DNA from: Palaemon carinicauda
Taxonomy: Eukaryota; Arthropoda; Malacostraca; Decapoda; Palaemonidae
Direction: 5' to 3'
DNA length: 64,000 nt
Assembly: GCF_036898095.1 (NCBI RefSeq)
Contig: NC_090751.1
Location: forward strand, 81,388,955-81,452,954
The notes below the pieces were generated by a model. It ran no database searches. It was not told where the DNA came from and saw nothing but the letters and a program-made list of their open reading frames with translations. This document shows positions 10,380 through 22,315 of the stretch, piece after piece. Position 1 is the first letter of the stretch; the number at the start of each line of letters is the position of its first letter. The translations under genes and the position numbers were made by a program.

Positions 10380-12000
10380 CATCTTGCCAGAGTCTCGGGG
10401 TCTGAGACTGGGGGGAAGAACAGCGGAAGCTTGAGGTTCCAAGCTGTCGCGATCAGGTCCCCCAGACCAGGACTTGCTGGTTACTCAAGGTCAAAGACCC
10501 CCAGGTACACTCTCTCTACGAGGCTCTGCTCGGATAGTCGGAGAGAACACTCCTTTGCCTTGAATGAGAGAGCCGATGGTGGTATTGAGATAATCTCAAT
10601 CATCCCGGTATCTCTACTGCAAGATGTGAAGGTATGAAAATGCGTCCCCTGCTGGTTAGAACACGCCAGAACCATGAAGTCGACGCGCACGGGGCGACAC
10701 GGCAGGAGCTGTAGGATCTGTAGAGGGGCCAGACTACGGCCCCTAAGCCTGCCTGAATGATGGAGAGGTATCCTTCAGGTCTTGGCCATAGGCCTGGACC
10801 GGAACATGCCCCCCCCCCCCTTTCCTTTGACGAGTCCGAGAACAGCATCAAGAATGTGGGGAAAGGACGAGAATATCCACTACCATCAAGAGGTTCCATA
10901 GGTCAACACCCATTGCAGGTCTAATAGTTCCGCTGGTCCCATAGGGCCAGGGAGTCCGGTTAAACATTGCCTGAAGCCACCGGAACTTGGATCGCCCCAC
11001 ATGGAACTTATCCTGAGGCGACCGTTCGGACTATAGACGGGTCAATGAAGAAAGAAGAACTAGGAAACGTTCCAAGGTAGGGCTGAAAGCTCTGCTTGAC
11101 TGAGAACAGGTACTGCGACTCTCCTCAGTCTTGCCACAGTCAACCGAAAGGAAGGCTCGGAAGATGTGGTAACAGAATCTGGCGTCCCCAGGTGGTCACC
11201 CATCCAAGTACCGACGTTGCTTAACCTCGCTGGACGGACGAGAAGCGGGGTTTCCAATGTGGTAAGGCGGTTGACTCAATATCATGGCCAGATACTCCAG
11301 ATGTTGAGGCAGAGGAAGAGAAGGCTCCAAGCAAAATACCATGAGCCCACACTCATGGTAAGCATCCGGAAGCTTGTCCCGGCGCTGAAGAAGGTCGAAA
11401 CCCGAGCCTACCGGAGTTGACCAGCCCTCCAAACAGCAGAGGAGGCGGAAGCCTGCACCTGAGCGGCCAAGAGGAAGGCAGGGAGAGTTCTCTGGGGAAA
11501 CAAACCTGCTATGCCACGGCGGGATAGCCACACTGCATCATAAGCAGGAATACTTGCAGTCTAGGCTGAATTCGACGAGCACCCTGGAAGATGGATGGAA
11601 TGGAAACTGAAAGTACCCGTCCTTCCGATCCAGGGTTTAAGGAGTCCTGTCGCCTCGTTACCAGTCTGATCGATTCTGCTGGTCTACGCTGGCCGAAGTT
11701 TGTTCGACCAACTTGATCAGGGCTGAGAGGTTGACTATGGACATCCCCTCTCAGATCCTTCCTTACAAGAAAGGATCGACTGAGGGGGCCGGGGGTGAAG
11801 CCGTCGATGATCCTAAGGAAGACCTTCGCCTAAGGTATGGATCATTCTGCCCAACCGGGCAACTCTGCTGACGCTATGGCATAGAGGTTCAGAGACACTG
11901 AATTCGCTGACAGAGACGGCAGGCGCGATATCCTTGGCTACTCACAGAGATTGTGCAGGAATGGGCATCGGGAAGCTGTCATTCGGATGAGTAACCTTAA
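10380..12000 (-). pseudogene. Reverse transcriptase and RNase H of element B, broken
   Basis: RT landmarks on the minus strand are LDRKDGYFQFPFHPSSRV at about 11635-11580 (the first catalytic Asp motif), LEGWSTPVGS near 11425 where YLDDW is expected, and LPLPQHLEYLAMILS near 11300. RNase H begins near 10850 with LMLFSDSSKE, followed by NQQGTHFHTFTS near 10650. The downstream DIRS-type segment LIATAWNLKLPLFFPPVSDP lies near 10440. Frame changes are frequent and both catalytic motifs of RT are altered, so it is inactive. Confidence 0.65.
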
Positions 12001-12989
12001 GCATCCTCCCAGCAAAAAACCTGCAATCCTAGAGTTCGTGAACTCCTTTTAGGACTATGCCCCCCCCGGGGGAGTCTCCCGTGCCATCTGTTCCTGACAG
12101 GAGGAAACTGCAATTGGACACCTTGTCCCAGTTGTCGTAGCCGATAACTTAGGCCGACGTGGTTGAAAGAAAAGGGCGCTGGAGCCCTGCAGAGTCTGGA
12201 AGAAAGCGCCTTGGAGGAGTGAAACCGGAAGTCGATTTACTCCGCACAGCAGCTGTCTAAGTCTCTGTCCTTGGGCACAAACAAACTCTTCTCAAGGATG
12301 GAAGGGTGTCTGAGGTCGTCGACCTCCACAGATGAGACACCCGAAGGAAGCCCTCAGTCAGCGCGTTCAGATGGTACAACATCGAGCTTGTCCGCAAGTT
12401 AGATACTTAACGACGAAAGGCCAAGGTGCCTGAGCTCGAGAGGAGGAAAGTACCCTTGATCTTCCTGTAGCTTCCTTGAACCAAACCTCGGGCCGTAACC
12501 GAGGAGGGAAAGAACCTGGTAAGCTCCCAGAGGAAGAGGTAAGCAGTCACCCCTTGTCCGATGGAGAAATCTCGAACGGAAAGCCCCCCCGCCAAAAATC
12601 CTTCCAGGGAATGACGGGGAAGGGCTAACCCAGGTTCAGGAATAGAGGAGTGTTGCTCAGATCTCCCTTAAGTTTCTCCTATTCTTGCAAGTGCCATGCT
12701 CTGTGTTTACGGGGTGAGGCAGTGTTCTGGAAATACGCTCCAGAAGAACTCGCCAGGCTGGTCATGCTGAGAAAACCCCATTGGGAATCGTGGTCGCAAT
12801 TGCCCTGGAGCTCGCGCGACGTGAATTCCTGGTGGTCGGCGAGCGATAACCCATAGACGAGCAATGGATACTGCAAGAAATAAGCCGACATTTGTGCGAA
12901 GAAACACTGTAGGTTCGCGCGACGGAACACCATCCGTCCGCGCGATGGAAAAACCGTTGGCTCGCGCGTGGGCGAACATTGGAGAGCAT

Positions 12990-13140
12990 GAGCGTAGACA
13001 TGCAGGCACGTGGGCGTGTGGGCGCGCAGGCGAGTGGTCGTGCAGGCGAGTGGTCGTGCGGTTGCACAGCGAGCGGTCGCGCGGTTGCACGGGCGAGCGG
13101 TCGCGCGGTTGCACGGGCGCGCAGGCGAGCGGTCGTGAGG
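12990..13140. repeat. Short GC-rich tandem repeat of about 25 bp in gag of element B
   Basis: Variants of gcgagcggtcgcgcggttgc follow each other with small indels, about five or six times. Confidence 0.7.
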
Positions 13141-13399
13141 GTGGGCAGGTGGATGAGAGCGAGTCCGAGGCGGCGAACGCAAGCGTTAGCGCGATGGCGA
13201 GGAAACGTGCTGCCGCGTGGGCAAGGAGGACCGCTGGCGATATGGATCAACAAGCGATCGGTGGTGAGCTGGTGAGCGCTAACGCGCAGGTTGGCAATGG
13301 CGTGTTGTGTTATGCCGACGCGATGGTCGAGCAGTATGCGCAGGTGAGCGATCGTGCGTTGGCGAGCAGTATGCGAAGGTGAGCGATCGCGAGCAGTGA

Positions 13400-13890
13400 T
13401 CAGCATGCGCCGGGTCGTGCGATGGTGATCAGTATGCGCAGGGTCGCGTGATGGTGATCAGCATGCCAGGGTCGCGCGATGGCGATCAGCATGCGCAGGT
13501 CGGCGGTCGCGCGATGGCGAACAGCATCTGCAGGTGGGCGATCGCGCGATGGCGAACAGCATACGCAGTTGAGGGTCGCGCGATGGTGATCAGCATGCGC
13601 AGGGTCGAGCGATGGTGATCAGCATCCGCAGGTGTGCGGTCGCGCGATGGCGATCAGCATCCGCTGTTGAGGGTCGCGCGATGGCGATCAGCATCCTCAG
13701 TTGAGGGTCGCGCGATGGCGATCAGCATCCGCAGTTGAGGGTCGCGCGATGGCGATCAGCATCCGCAGTTGAGGGTCGCGCGATGGCGATCAGCATCCGC
13801 AGTTGAGGGTCGCGCGATGGCGATCAGCATCCGCAGTTGAGGGTCGCGCGATGGCGATCAGCATCCCCAGTTGAGGGTCGCGCGATGGCG
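13400..13890. repeat. 34-bp minisatellite in gag of element B
   Basis: The unit contains gcgcgatggcgatcagcatc and then cgcagttgagggtc. Starts at 13681, 13715 and 13749 fix the period at 34 bp. Roughly 14 copies occur; left-hand ones are more variable. Because 34 is not a multiple of three, it cannot encode a uniform peptide repeat. Confidence 0.85.
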
Positions 13891-13983
13891 CAGGTGAGCT
13901 AGTAGCTGGCGAACCATGTTCCTTCAGAAGTGTTGGAGAACGTTGGCGTGCCGGCTGTAACACACGTGGGCGATCCGGAGATC

Positions 13984-14091
13984 GCTGGCGAGCTGATGAT
14001 CGCTGACGAGCTGATGATCGCTGGCGAGCTGATGATCGCTGGCGAGCTGATGATCGCTGGCGAGCTGATGATCGCTGGCGAGCTGAGCAGA
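13984..14091. repeat. 18-bp tandem repeat in gag of element B
   Basis: Six head-to-tail copies of gctggcgagctgatgatc; the second has one base change and the last is incomplete. On the minus strand it encodes a repeating RQRSSA hexapeptide. Confidence 0.9.
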
Positions 14092-15931
14092 AGGCTACGC
14101 GTGGAAGCCTGCGCAAAGAAGAAGAGTCCTTGACCCCGACCTGAACCGAAGTTCTAGATCGCAAGGGCGAAAGTGGGCGCGTAACAGGAACCAACAGGAA
14201 CCGCAGGGATGATCATCTTGAAAGCGCTGACGAACAGGAGAGCGCTGATAAGCAGAAGAGAGCCTGTGTGCTCACACTGAGCAGGAGCAGGAGAGAACAC
14301 AGCAGAAGGGCGCGCAGGGAAACCCTGACACGCAAGGGAAGAACCCCCGTGGGGGCAACCCTTTGCCCCGAAGGGATCGTTGTCCGCCGGGAGACTGATG
14401 TCCGTCGGAAGACCGCTGTCCGTCGGGAAGACCGTTGTCCGTCGGGAAGACCGTTGCCCGTCGGAAGACGAGATCAGACTGCTGTCCATCTGCACCAAGG
14501 CGGAAGATCGAGAAAAAGGAGTTGTAGGCTGCAAACGGAGATCCAAAAAGGCGCCTCAAGCACCCTTATAGGGAGATGAGAGGCCCTTACGACGAGGCGG
14601 ACGGTGGGCCTTACGGCGAGGGAGGCCAACAGCAACAGCAACAGGAGAAACCTCCGAAGAGGAGTCTCTATGAGTGTACTCTCTCGCGAACGAAAGAGAA
14701 ACACTTCGTGGAAGAGACTGGCCAGCCAGTGACCTAAAAGGAGCAATCCTCCGAAGAGGAGCTCCTGCAGTTGCCCATCCCCTTGAGCGAAACTGCAGGT
14801 GCGACCGCTCAGCACCAAGAGCATAGTCGCACGAAAAAAAAAAAGGGCAAGAGAAGAACCCCCCAAAAGGGGAAAAACTCAAGCCTGGACAGGAAAAACT
14901 TCCCTCGGAAGGAAAGTTACCCGCCCAAGGATGCAAGCCTCCTGAGAGTTCTAAAATGAACTGGAGAGCTGTCCGTCGTCACGGGAGTACTACCAGTAGA
15001 AGGAGACACGCCCCTGACGAAAATACAAGGGGGGAGGCAGCAACAGCCGAATCCCCAGGACTCCACCAGACAGCTCACACCGTTGCTATATTACAGAAAC
15101 GAACTAGATCGGTAACTGTAAAAAAATTAAACAAATAATATTAGTACACATTCATTCCCCCGGGAAGGCTCCGAAGAGGAATCCCGAGGGAAAGGAACAA
15201 GAATTACACAACAGGCACGTGGCCTCACAACCACTTACACTCGCGGAAGGAGAGCTGTAACCAAAACAGAATTATAACAATTATAATCATGTAACTATGT
15301 AATTATGAAATTTAAAAATGAATGAACACTAAAGAAAGAACGAAAACCCCGAAAGGAATCGTTCTACAAGCTGAAAAACAAAAAACTACAATTAGATTCA
15401 TAACTAATTGAGACAAACGTACGGCGTAGCAACCCCCCACACGGAAAGGAAGCTAGGCTACAAGGCCGTAGTAACACGTAGTAAAAGGGTGAACGACCTC
15501 AAGAGAGAGAGAGAGAGAGAGAAAGACTTAAGTCAAACTCGATCGCCACCCATAAAATACGCCGTGGTGGCCTAACTGCCGAGGCCTCCACGTAGATATC
15601 GTACACTACACACACAAATCTGAAAAGGAAACTTACTCATTTCTATACTCAAATATATATACAAACATGAAAACATGTTTACATATATATTGAGTAAAAG
15701 AAAAGTAAGCGATTAAGTAAAGACAAAACAAACAATGGCTGCCAAGCGAGGACCAAGACAGAGACGTCTGTCACAGTCCGAGCCAAAAGTGAAAGTGGGT
15801 ATTCACCTGTGTGTGAGGGGGAGGAGGGGTAGCTAGCTACCACTCCCCTACCCCCCCGCTAACTAGCGCGGGGGTAATACACCCTCGTTAAATTCTAATG
15901 GCTCGCCATTTCAGCTACGCTAAAAGTAATA

Positions 15932-15974
15932 CCCTTTGTAAATAGCGTGGTTTGTATTTCGGTTACGGAACAAA
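15932..15974. repeat. Right inverted terminal repeat of element B
   Basis: Starts ccctttgtaaatagcgtgg and ends ggttacggaacaaa. It is identical in reverse complement to 8582-8624. In element sense it is the 5' end, followed inward by the leader shared with the foldback at 8268. Confidence 0.9.
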
Positions 15975-16252
15975 TAGGGATTTGTGTCAGATATCTTCAT
16001 CAGAATCATTCAAATTACCTATAAATACACCATGAACACCTCTATATTTTTTTTCTCTCCTTTTATAGATTTAGTTTATTTTAGCACATTATTCATAAGC
16101 TGATTTTTACCAACATAATTAAATATAACCCAAATAAAGCCATAGCTTAAACAAAATTACCTAGTTCGACACTTAAGAATAACTTAGGTACAGTACTTAT
16201 TTTCGTAAGAATGCCCTCTTTTCTATTTCTAACTTGGTTTGCTTTGACAGAA
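15975..16252. other. No gene seen
   Basis: AT-rich unique-looking sequence; no frame, motif or repeat recognised. Confidence 0.5.
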
Positions 16253-16375
16253 GTCCCTGGCCAGTGTGGTAATGTCCCTGACTGGTGATCTCTACAGCAG
16301 ACTAGAGTTTGAGTCTCACTCAAACTCATTAGTTTGTTTGGTTGCTGCAACCCCATCATCACGTTATTTGCTACA
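16253..16375 (+). mobile_element. tRNA-derived SINE, 5' head only
   Basis: Contains ggccagtgtggtaa (A-box-like) and agagtttgagtctcactc (B-box-like), then ttagtttgtttggttgctgc. The order matches the heads of the copies at 19380 and 37160 (on the other strand). The body and tail are missing here. Confidence 0.6.
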
Positions 16376-17015
16376 GGAAAACATAGTTTCTGTCAGATAT
16401 GATAATCTGTAATACAGTAAAACTTACCGACCTGGCCACTGATCTACAAAGAATCCAAGTTTTGATGTCATTAATAGCCAGAAATATGTTTTTCAAGTTT
16501 CATGGATGAGTTAGCCCAAGGGATACTGTATGCCTGAAAAACCTAGTTTTAGTGGTGAAGGTGCTTAAGAAGTAAACGCTAGGTTGAGACTTGAGTCTTA
16601 GGGTATGCAAAGGATACTGCAGTTTACGGGGAGGGGTAACCGATGGGCTTGGCCCTTGTATATGTAGCTAAGGATACGGCTCCTAGGTTAGGTTAGACGA
16701 TGTTCTTGTTTGTTTCACTTTCAAAATGTGGGTTTTCAGTCATAACTTCTGGATTTTGTAAAGGTCTAAAATTTGAAAAACATGGGTTTCCAAAAATGAA
16801 TTGCATCAGAACAGTTGCTGGTACCAATAAATACACCAGCAACAAATGTCATTTTCTTCATTAAGAATATTGAGCCATAGTAAATATCTACCCACTTTTC
16901 TATACCTAAGTCGACCTATGTCCGTCGCTCTAGAAAAACTGGTGGAGCCTTTGTACATCAGCGGCCAGTTCCTCACGCGTTCTTTAAATATGGACATAAA
17001 CTAACCTAAACTTTC
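16376..17015. other. No gene seen
   Basis: AT-rich, with a ggttaggttag pentamer pair near 16686. No coding signal recognised. Confidence 0.5.
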
Positions 17016-17019
17016 CCCC

Positions 17020-17090
17020 CTAACCTAACCTACAAGCCGTGTCCTTACCTAATGGAGGGGGCTGATGCCCCTGTGACCCCCCTTTTACAC
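17020..17090 (+). repeat. Diverged monomer of the 112-bp GC-rich repeat
   Basis: taacctaacctacaagccgt, then gtccttacctaatggagggg, then gctgatgcccctgtgacccc. The order and spacing are those of one unit of the tandem array at 51680-52295, with several substitutions. Confidence 0.55.
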
Positions 17091-17222
17091 TGCCTTATTC
17101 TGAGTTAGACATAATAATACATACAGGTGGCCGCTATCATACATACACCCCAAACTAGCATATAACTTTACCCAAAATAACCTTACCAAGGCTTATATTA
17201 CACTGATTTGATATTTTGGGAC

Positions 17223-17746
17223 TATAAGCTCCGACGTTACCTCGAATTACTGGAATGCCCTGGATTTACTGGAATCCCCTTGAAAATTACCAAAATCCCC
17301 TACAATATCATTGCAAACCCTTAGGAATCGATAAATGTATTTTTATTAAAATATGTTATTTTTATGTTTTTAGCATTTATATTTTTTAAATATTGGCAGG
17401 TAGAACCTTGGCTAGGGGTTGTGACCTGGGAAGGGGGTCCAGGGGCTTGCCGCCCCGCTTGGGGATGTGACCTGGGAACTACTAGGTTATGTTAGGTGGG
17501 TTGGTTGGGTTCTGTACCCTTTTATATATTATGTAAATGTATAAAGAAAAATGCTTTGAAATATGCATTTTATTTAATTAATTTACTAAAATATAATGTA
17601 AATTAATAAAAACATATTTATATATTTCTAAGGGTTTGCAGTGATATTGTAGGTGATTTCGGTAATTTTCAAGGGGATTCCAGTATTTACCTGGGGGTTC
17701 CAGTAAATCGGGAGGATTCCAGTAATTCGTGGTTCCATAAGCTCCG
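17223..17746. repeat. Foldback (long inverted repeat) element
   Basis: Left arm 17223-17350 and right arm 17604-17746 are imperfect inverted repeats. Shared blocks include cgaattactggaat, ccccttgaaaattacc, tacaatatca and tgcaaaccctta. The spacer holds an inverted diverged copy of the 112-bp repeat (about 17425-17515). No coding sequence. Confidence 0.75.
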
Positions 17747-17759
17747 GTGGTGAGGCCCT

Positions 17760-18837
17760 GGAGGCCATTCGGCATTAAGGGGCAATTAGGAGAATATGTT
17801 GTCTAAATATTAACCAAATATTGTAGGCTAGCAATGTAAAAACCTTTAAATCTCCGTAACTATAATAAAACCTTTACTTTCAAGATGATTTCCATTTTAA
17901 TAAGATAAGATAATAAGATAATTGATTGTGTGTCCTTCGGACCTTCTGTCTTATTTGAGATTAGTAAACAAATGGAATGAAGTCCGCTGAAATAGCTAAC
18001 GTGAGCAAGTAGCAAAATTAGCCCTATTTAATAAAAGATCATATGAGCTGTATGAAACTTACCACTTTCCTCTTCCTTCATTGCCATTATTTCCGATGAT
18101 TATTCGTTTAATTCAAGAAAATATTTATATGATAGCAGTAATTAACAAAACCAGATTTCCTTGGCCATTTATAGCAAAGTAGCAGACTAGCAGGTCTTCT
18201 TCTTTGAAAATTGGAAAGAATTGGGCCGTTGTAGAGGCAAATTCAATCTTTCTGGTTCCTGGTGAACATTTATTTTTATGCCCAAAATTAGAACAGCTAA
18301 TGAATGTAGACATAAGTTTAGGTACGCTGAAAAATCCTAGCAGGGATCTGACTGCATTTATAGGTGGGGCAATGCATATGAAAGAGAAAATTTAAGAAGT
18401 TCAAACTGTCTACAATAGGTTGCCAAAACTGATGATAGCAAGATGTTATCCTATCTAATTTCAAGGTAAATGGAGTAAAAGTAAAGATTGAGAGTCTCAT
18501 TACCGTATAAATCTATTTAAGGCACAGGTAGTATAAGCTTGATAACAATAACAAGAATAAGCTTGGAAGCTTTGCACTTATCGATAAAGTGATAGAGTGC
18601 CCGCAAACTTATTTTGCGGAGTGAATAAAAAGGAACCAGGATCCAGGGACCTGAACCTGAACCATACTTGTTCATACCATCATAATCATTGTATCAGGTA
18701 ATCAGAATGATAAACGGTAGTTAAAGAGGTGGTGGAACGCCTAATGAGGGAACCATATGAAGAATACTGGGTACAAATTTGACAAAAGTCTTTTAGAAAC
18801 ATGTTCTTTATTATGTTGGGGATATGTATTTGTACAG
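17760..18837. other. No gene seen
   Basis: AT-rich intergenic-type sequence. Only short, unrecognised frames are present. Confidence 0.5.
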
Positions 18838-19011
<174 letters not shown>

Positions 19012-19023
19012 ATGTATGTATAT

Positions 19024-21152
19024 TGTGGAGAATTTTTATTTATTTAAAGGTGTGAAGAATTTTCTTCACTACTCTTCTTCTTCACAGTTTATACGTACAC
19101 TTTGTTATTGTTCGTGTCGTCACGGCAGGGAAAAATGTGAGTGATGATTCTTCCATAAGCGAGTGTCTCAAGATTAATGCTTTGGTGTTTTTGTATTCAT
19201 TATCTTACCTTAAGTATTTAGGTATTTTAAATCTCTTAATTACAACTAAAGTCTTCTAGTCTAGGAGGTATGGTTGTCCACACACTTAAGTCCAACTTGC
19301 TAAATTACATTTTAGTTTCATTTTTTATTTTGTATGCCAGATGTTTAGAGTTAGGATTATCTTTGTCCCCTCCCCTGGAGTTTAAAGGTTTAAAGGTTTA
19401 AAGGTCGCTTATGAATGGCAGAGGCAAGGGACAGTGACATTGCCCTAGCAAGCAGGACAATGCCCTAGAGACTGACCATATATTATATGATTAGCGCCCA
19501 AGCCTCCTCTCCACCCAAGCTAGGACCAGGGAAGGCCAGGCAGTGGCTCCTGATGACTCAGCAGATAGACCTATAGGCTCCCCCAAACCCCCCAACCTTA
19601 GCTCACAAGGATGGTAAGGTTGCAGACACTAATGGCACTAACGAGTTTGAGCGGGACTCGAACCTCCGACTGGCGATCACCTCCTTGTATTCTAAATAAG
19701 TGTATTGCTGAATACCCACAAGTCACAAGTATTTCAAGCCTGTCCTAAATGAGAGTTGGCACCTCAAGACCATTGGCCTACGCATCAAGATATGCTTTTT
19801 GGGGGGGAAGGAAGGAGGACGCGGCTGACCTGATCTTGACCTCACAAACTTACAGGCCACGGTACTAAGCGGAACTGCAAAGCCAGGCCCCAGGTTCAAC
19901 CTCATGCTCCCACTCTCCACCACTAGCCTGTCCCCTTACACAATAACTAACCAAGAATTACGATGAAAGAGGTCAAGCAGATAACTGGAGTGAAAAGCAG
20001 CTAATTCCACAGAACGTCTGTTCCAGTCTGGGGGCTAGTTGGAGGGTGCCATTGACTCCGCAAAATAAGTGCTGTAGGCCTAGTGAAGCAAAATTGAAGA
20101 CCGCCACTTTCAGGATACGGGTGCCCTACAACATAAAATCTTGTGAGTTCAATTAATGGTCATTCCCCTTTTAGATAAGCTTCTATTTTGTCACATAAGT
20201 TAAGTTCAGGTATTCGGGCATCACATCTTTCGGGCTGCGTGCATGGAAATTAATGTACTTATAATTCTTGGTCTTGGTAATTGCTTGAGGTTACTGACCA
20301 CATGTTGGGACCTCACAGCAGCCTACCGCACAAATTGTTTATCAGGACATTTTTATTCTATTTATTCCATTTGAGGGTTAATCCCACGAGTTAATTCCGT
20401 TTAATATTTTCAATATTTTGTGTTGTAAACTGATTCTCTTTTCACTTATTCATTTGCCATGTGAATAAATCATAATTGAGTTACTGATACTCTTTTCAAT
20501 TATTAATTTTGCTATGTGTATAAATCATTAATAAGTTACTCCCATCCCTTTTTGCTGTAATAAATTATTTGGAATAGATTACAAACTTTGGTATCTTTAA
20601 CCCCATTATAGGAATTTTGCCAATTTATACTATGGGACGGGTCAGAAGCACCCGAGATGTTGAGAGTAATCCACTGTGGATATAGGTAAGTTGGTATCAG
20701 CGAGTGTATGCTCTTTAACTTAGTGCTTTAAAGGTGAAGATCCCCATTTAACTTTACTTTATACTTTTATACTCCATTGCTCCCATTTTTTTATTGTCTC
20801 TAATTGCATTAACGTAAGATACCTGTCCAGCATCTCACTGAGGTCCCTGGGATGGAGTCGGAACAGAGCCTAAGAGTGATATGACTATAGACCTGACAAA
20901 GCTAGAGTAGGCCATAAATTACTTTTATTTTCACGTGTGGAGTTCTCCGGCCTCTGGACAGTAAAATTTCCCCCTTTTGTATTTAAGAGTGAAGGTTAGT
21001 AAACTGTGGCAGTAAAGCTATTAGCAGGACGTTTGTGCCCCTAGAGTAAGTACTCATTATCCTCCCCTGTTGATCTTTGTGTAACTTCCGTAGGGAGACT
21101 TTCCTGGACTAAGTTCCCAATCAAACATTTAATTAAATAAAAATTCTCCACA
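19024..21152 (+). repeat. 5' LTR of the BEL/Pao element, with SINE inside
   Basis: Ends are tgtggagaattt and aaattctccaca. 20278-21152 matches 25724-26590 with about 40 differences counted by eye, roughly 95 percent. A SINE (19380-19695) sits inside. AATAAA motifs occur near 20464. Confidence 0.75.
19380..19695 (-). mobile_element. tRNA-derived SINE, full length
   Basis: In minus sense the head contains ggttcgagtcccgctc (RNA polymerase III B-box) and the tail ends in repeated tttaaacc units (19381-19403 on the plus strand). Related copies lie at 16253, 37160, 45425 and 60548. Confidence 0.75.
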
Positions 21153-21156
21153 CGAG

Positions 21157-21174
21157 TGGTCCTTCGAACTGGAT
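21157..21174 (+). promoter_or_regulatory. Primer binding site of the BEL/Pao element
   Basis: tggtccttcgaactggat starts 4 bases after the LTR end. A very similar site follows the LTR of other arthropod BEL elements as I recall them. It would pair with the 3' end of a tRNA to prime minus-strand synthesis. Confidence 0.6.
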
Positions 21175-22315
21175 CTCTCACCTTTGACTTTTGGATCATT
21201 AAATCAACGTAACCTTGCTTGATTAAGCAATAAATACCTCGCTATATCATGCTTACCCACATGCACCAGCCACATTGTAGAAAGTGTAATGCCCAGACTT
21301 GAGTTGGAACGAGAGAATAGTTTTTGTAATTTCATAGTATATGACACACGCTTAAGGAAGACAGAGTAACCAGGTTTACATATGAGTTCTGAGACGACAG
21401 AACTTGATATATGTTCAGGTCACCGATTTAGGTTGCATGCTGTATGTTTTACTGTTAACTTGTGAAGTTCTATGCCCGTCGGTTCATATGATCTGTTCAC
21501 CTAATTTTGGCATTTAACCAAAAAGGTCCGAGACACTGGAACTAAGTTATATTACTTACGTTCTTCAGACTTTAATTTTACTGCTCCAGGAGAGCACCTT
21601 TCAATTTGCTCTGTTCGACTTAATTTGCCAATCTACTTTTTCCATAATTTTTGTACCTCGGTTTACCATCCTTTGTACAAGTGCTGTAATTTTCTTACTA
21701 ACACCTCTTGTAAGCTTAACCCCGTGTCCTTGGTCACAGAACTTTTAGTGTGATATTGCTAAGTCTACAACTTCACGTAGACACTTAAAATTTTGTTAAA
21801 GGTTGTCTCACCCATGTGTAGCGTATCTTATTTTACTTGTGATTACCACTTAACAAGTGAGTCAATAATTTTACCCTCAGCCTTAGCGTAATTTTGCACT
21901 TTTGTCCCTCTTTTGAGGAAATTTTGCGTTTAACCTCCGTGTGAGGAAGGCTTTATGTAATGTCCTCTGTTGTGAGTGAGATTTAGTTAGCCTTTGGGTG
22001 AGGTAATTTCAAGTTTAGCCTAAGCGCAAGTGGTGTTTGAATTGTTTTGCAATTTCCATGCGCTACTAGTCACGTTGAGTAATTTTTGCAACTAACTAAA
22101 TTTTATTTACTTTTCTCATTTTTTGTGCTAGCCTATACTGTATAGTTGTAAATTGTCGTTGCCACTTACCACATTTTTTCATTGTGGACGTAAGTAATCC
22201 ATGTAAGGTTTCCCAAACCTTTTGAGTGTTTCCATTCCTCAGACATACCCATAAATCTTGAGCATTTATTTACTTTGAATTTGCAAACTCTGCACATCCA
22301 CGGGTTTCATCCAAA
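21175..22315 (+). other. Leader of the BEL/Pao element
   Basis: Untranslated AT-rich sequence between the primer binding site and the gag ATG at 22316. No open frame or repeat was recognised. Confidence 0.55.

Larger units (their letters stand above)
12000..15000 (-). pseudogene. gag-like region of element B, broken and repeat-rich
   Basis: No single long frame remains. The longest minus-strand pieces are 13406-12762 (214 codons, Arg/Ala/Thr-rich because of a tandem repeat) and several pieces of about 130 codons between 13790 and 14936. Position between the element leader and RT, composition and internal duplications match the gag-like region of element A. A clear cysteine cluster was not found, so the assignment rests on position. 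Confidence 0.4.
8582..15974 (-). mobile_element. DIRS-like tyrosine-recombinase retrotransposon B, decayed
   Basis: About 7.4 kb with identical 43-bp inverted termini (8582-8624 and 15932-15974). Minus-strand order: leader (15930-15700), gag-like region (about 15000-12000), RT (about 11900-11100), RNase H (about 10900-10380) and tyrosine recombinase (about 10140-9105). The interior is full of frameshifts and carries three minisatellites, while the ends are perfect. It abuts, and shares two bases with, the foldback at 8268-8583. Confidence 0.8.

Noticed and set aside
12864..13382. 172-codon plus-strand frame
   Set aside because: Composition follows the GC-rich tandem repeat within element B; no protein signature.
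16686..17035. Interstitial telomere
   Set aside because: Only two or three pentamers in a row; too short to claim.
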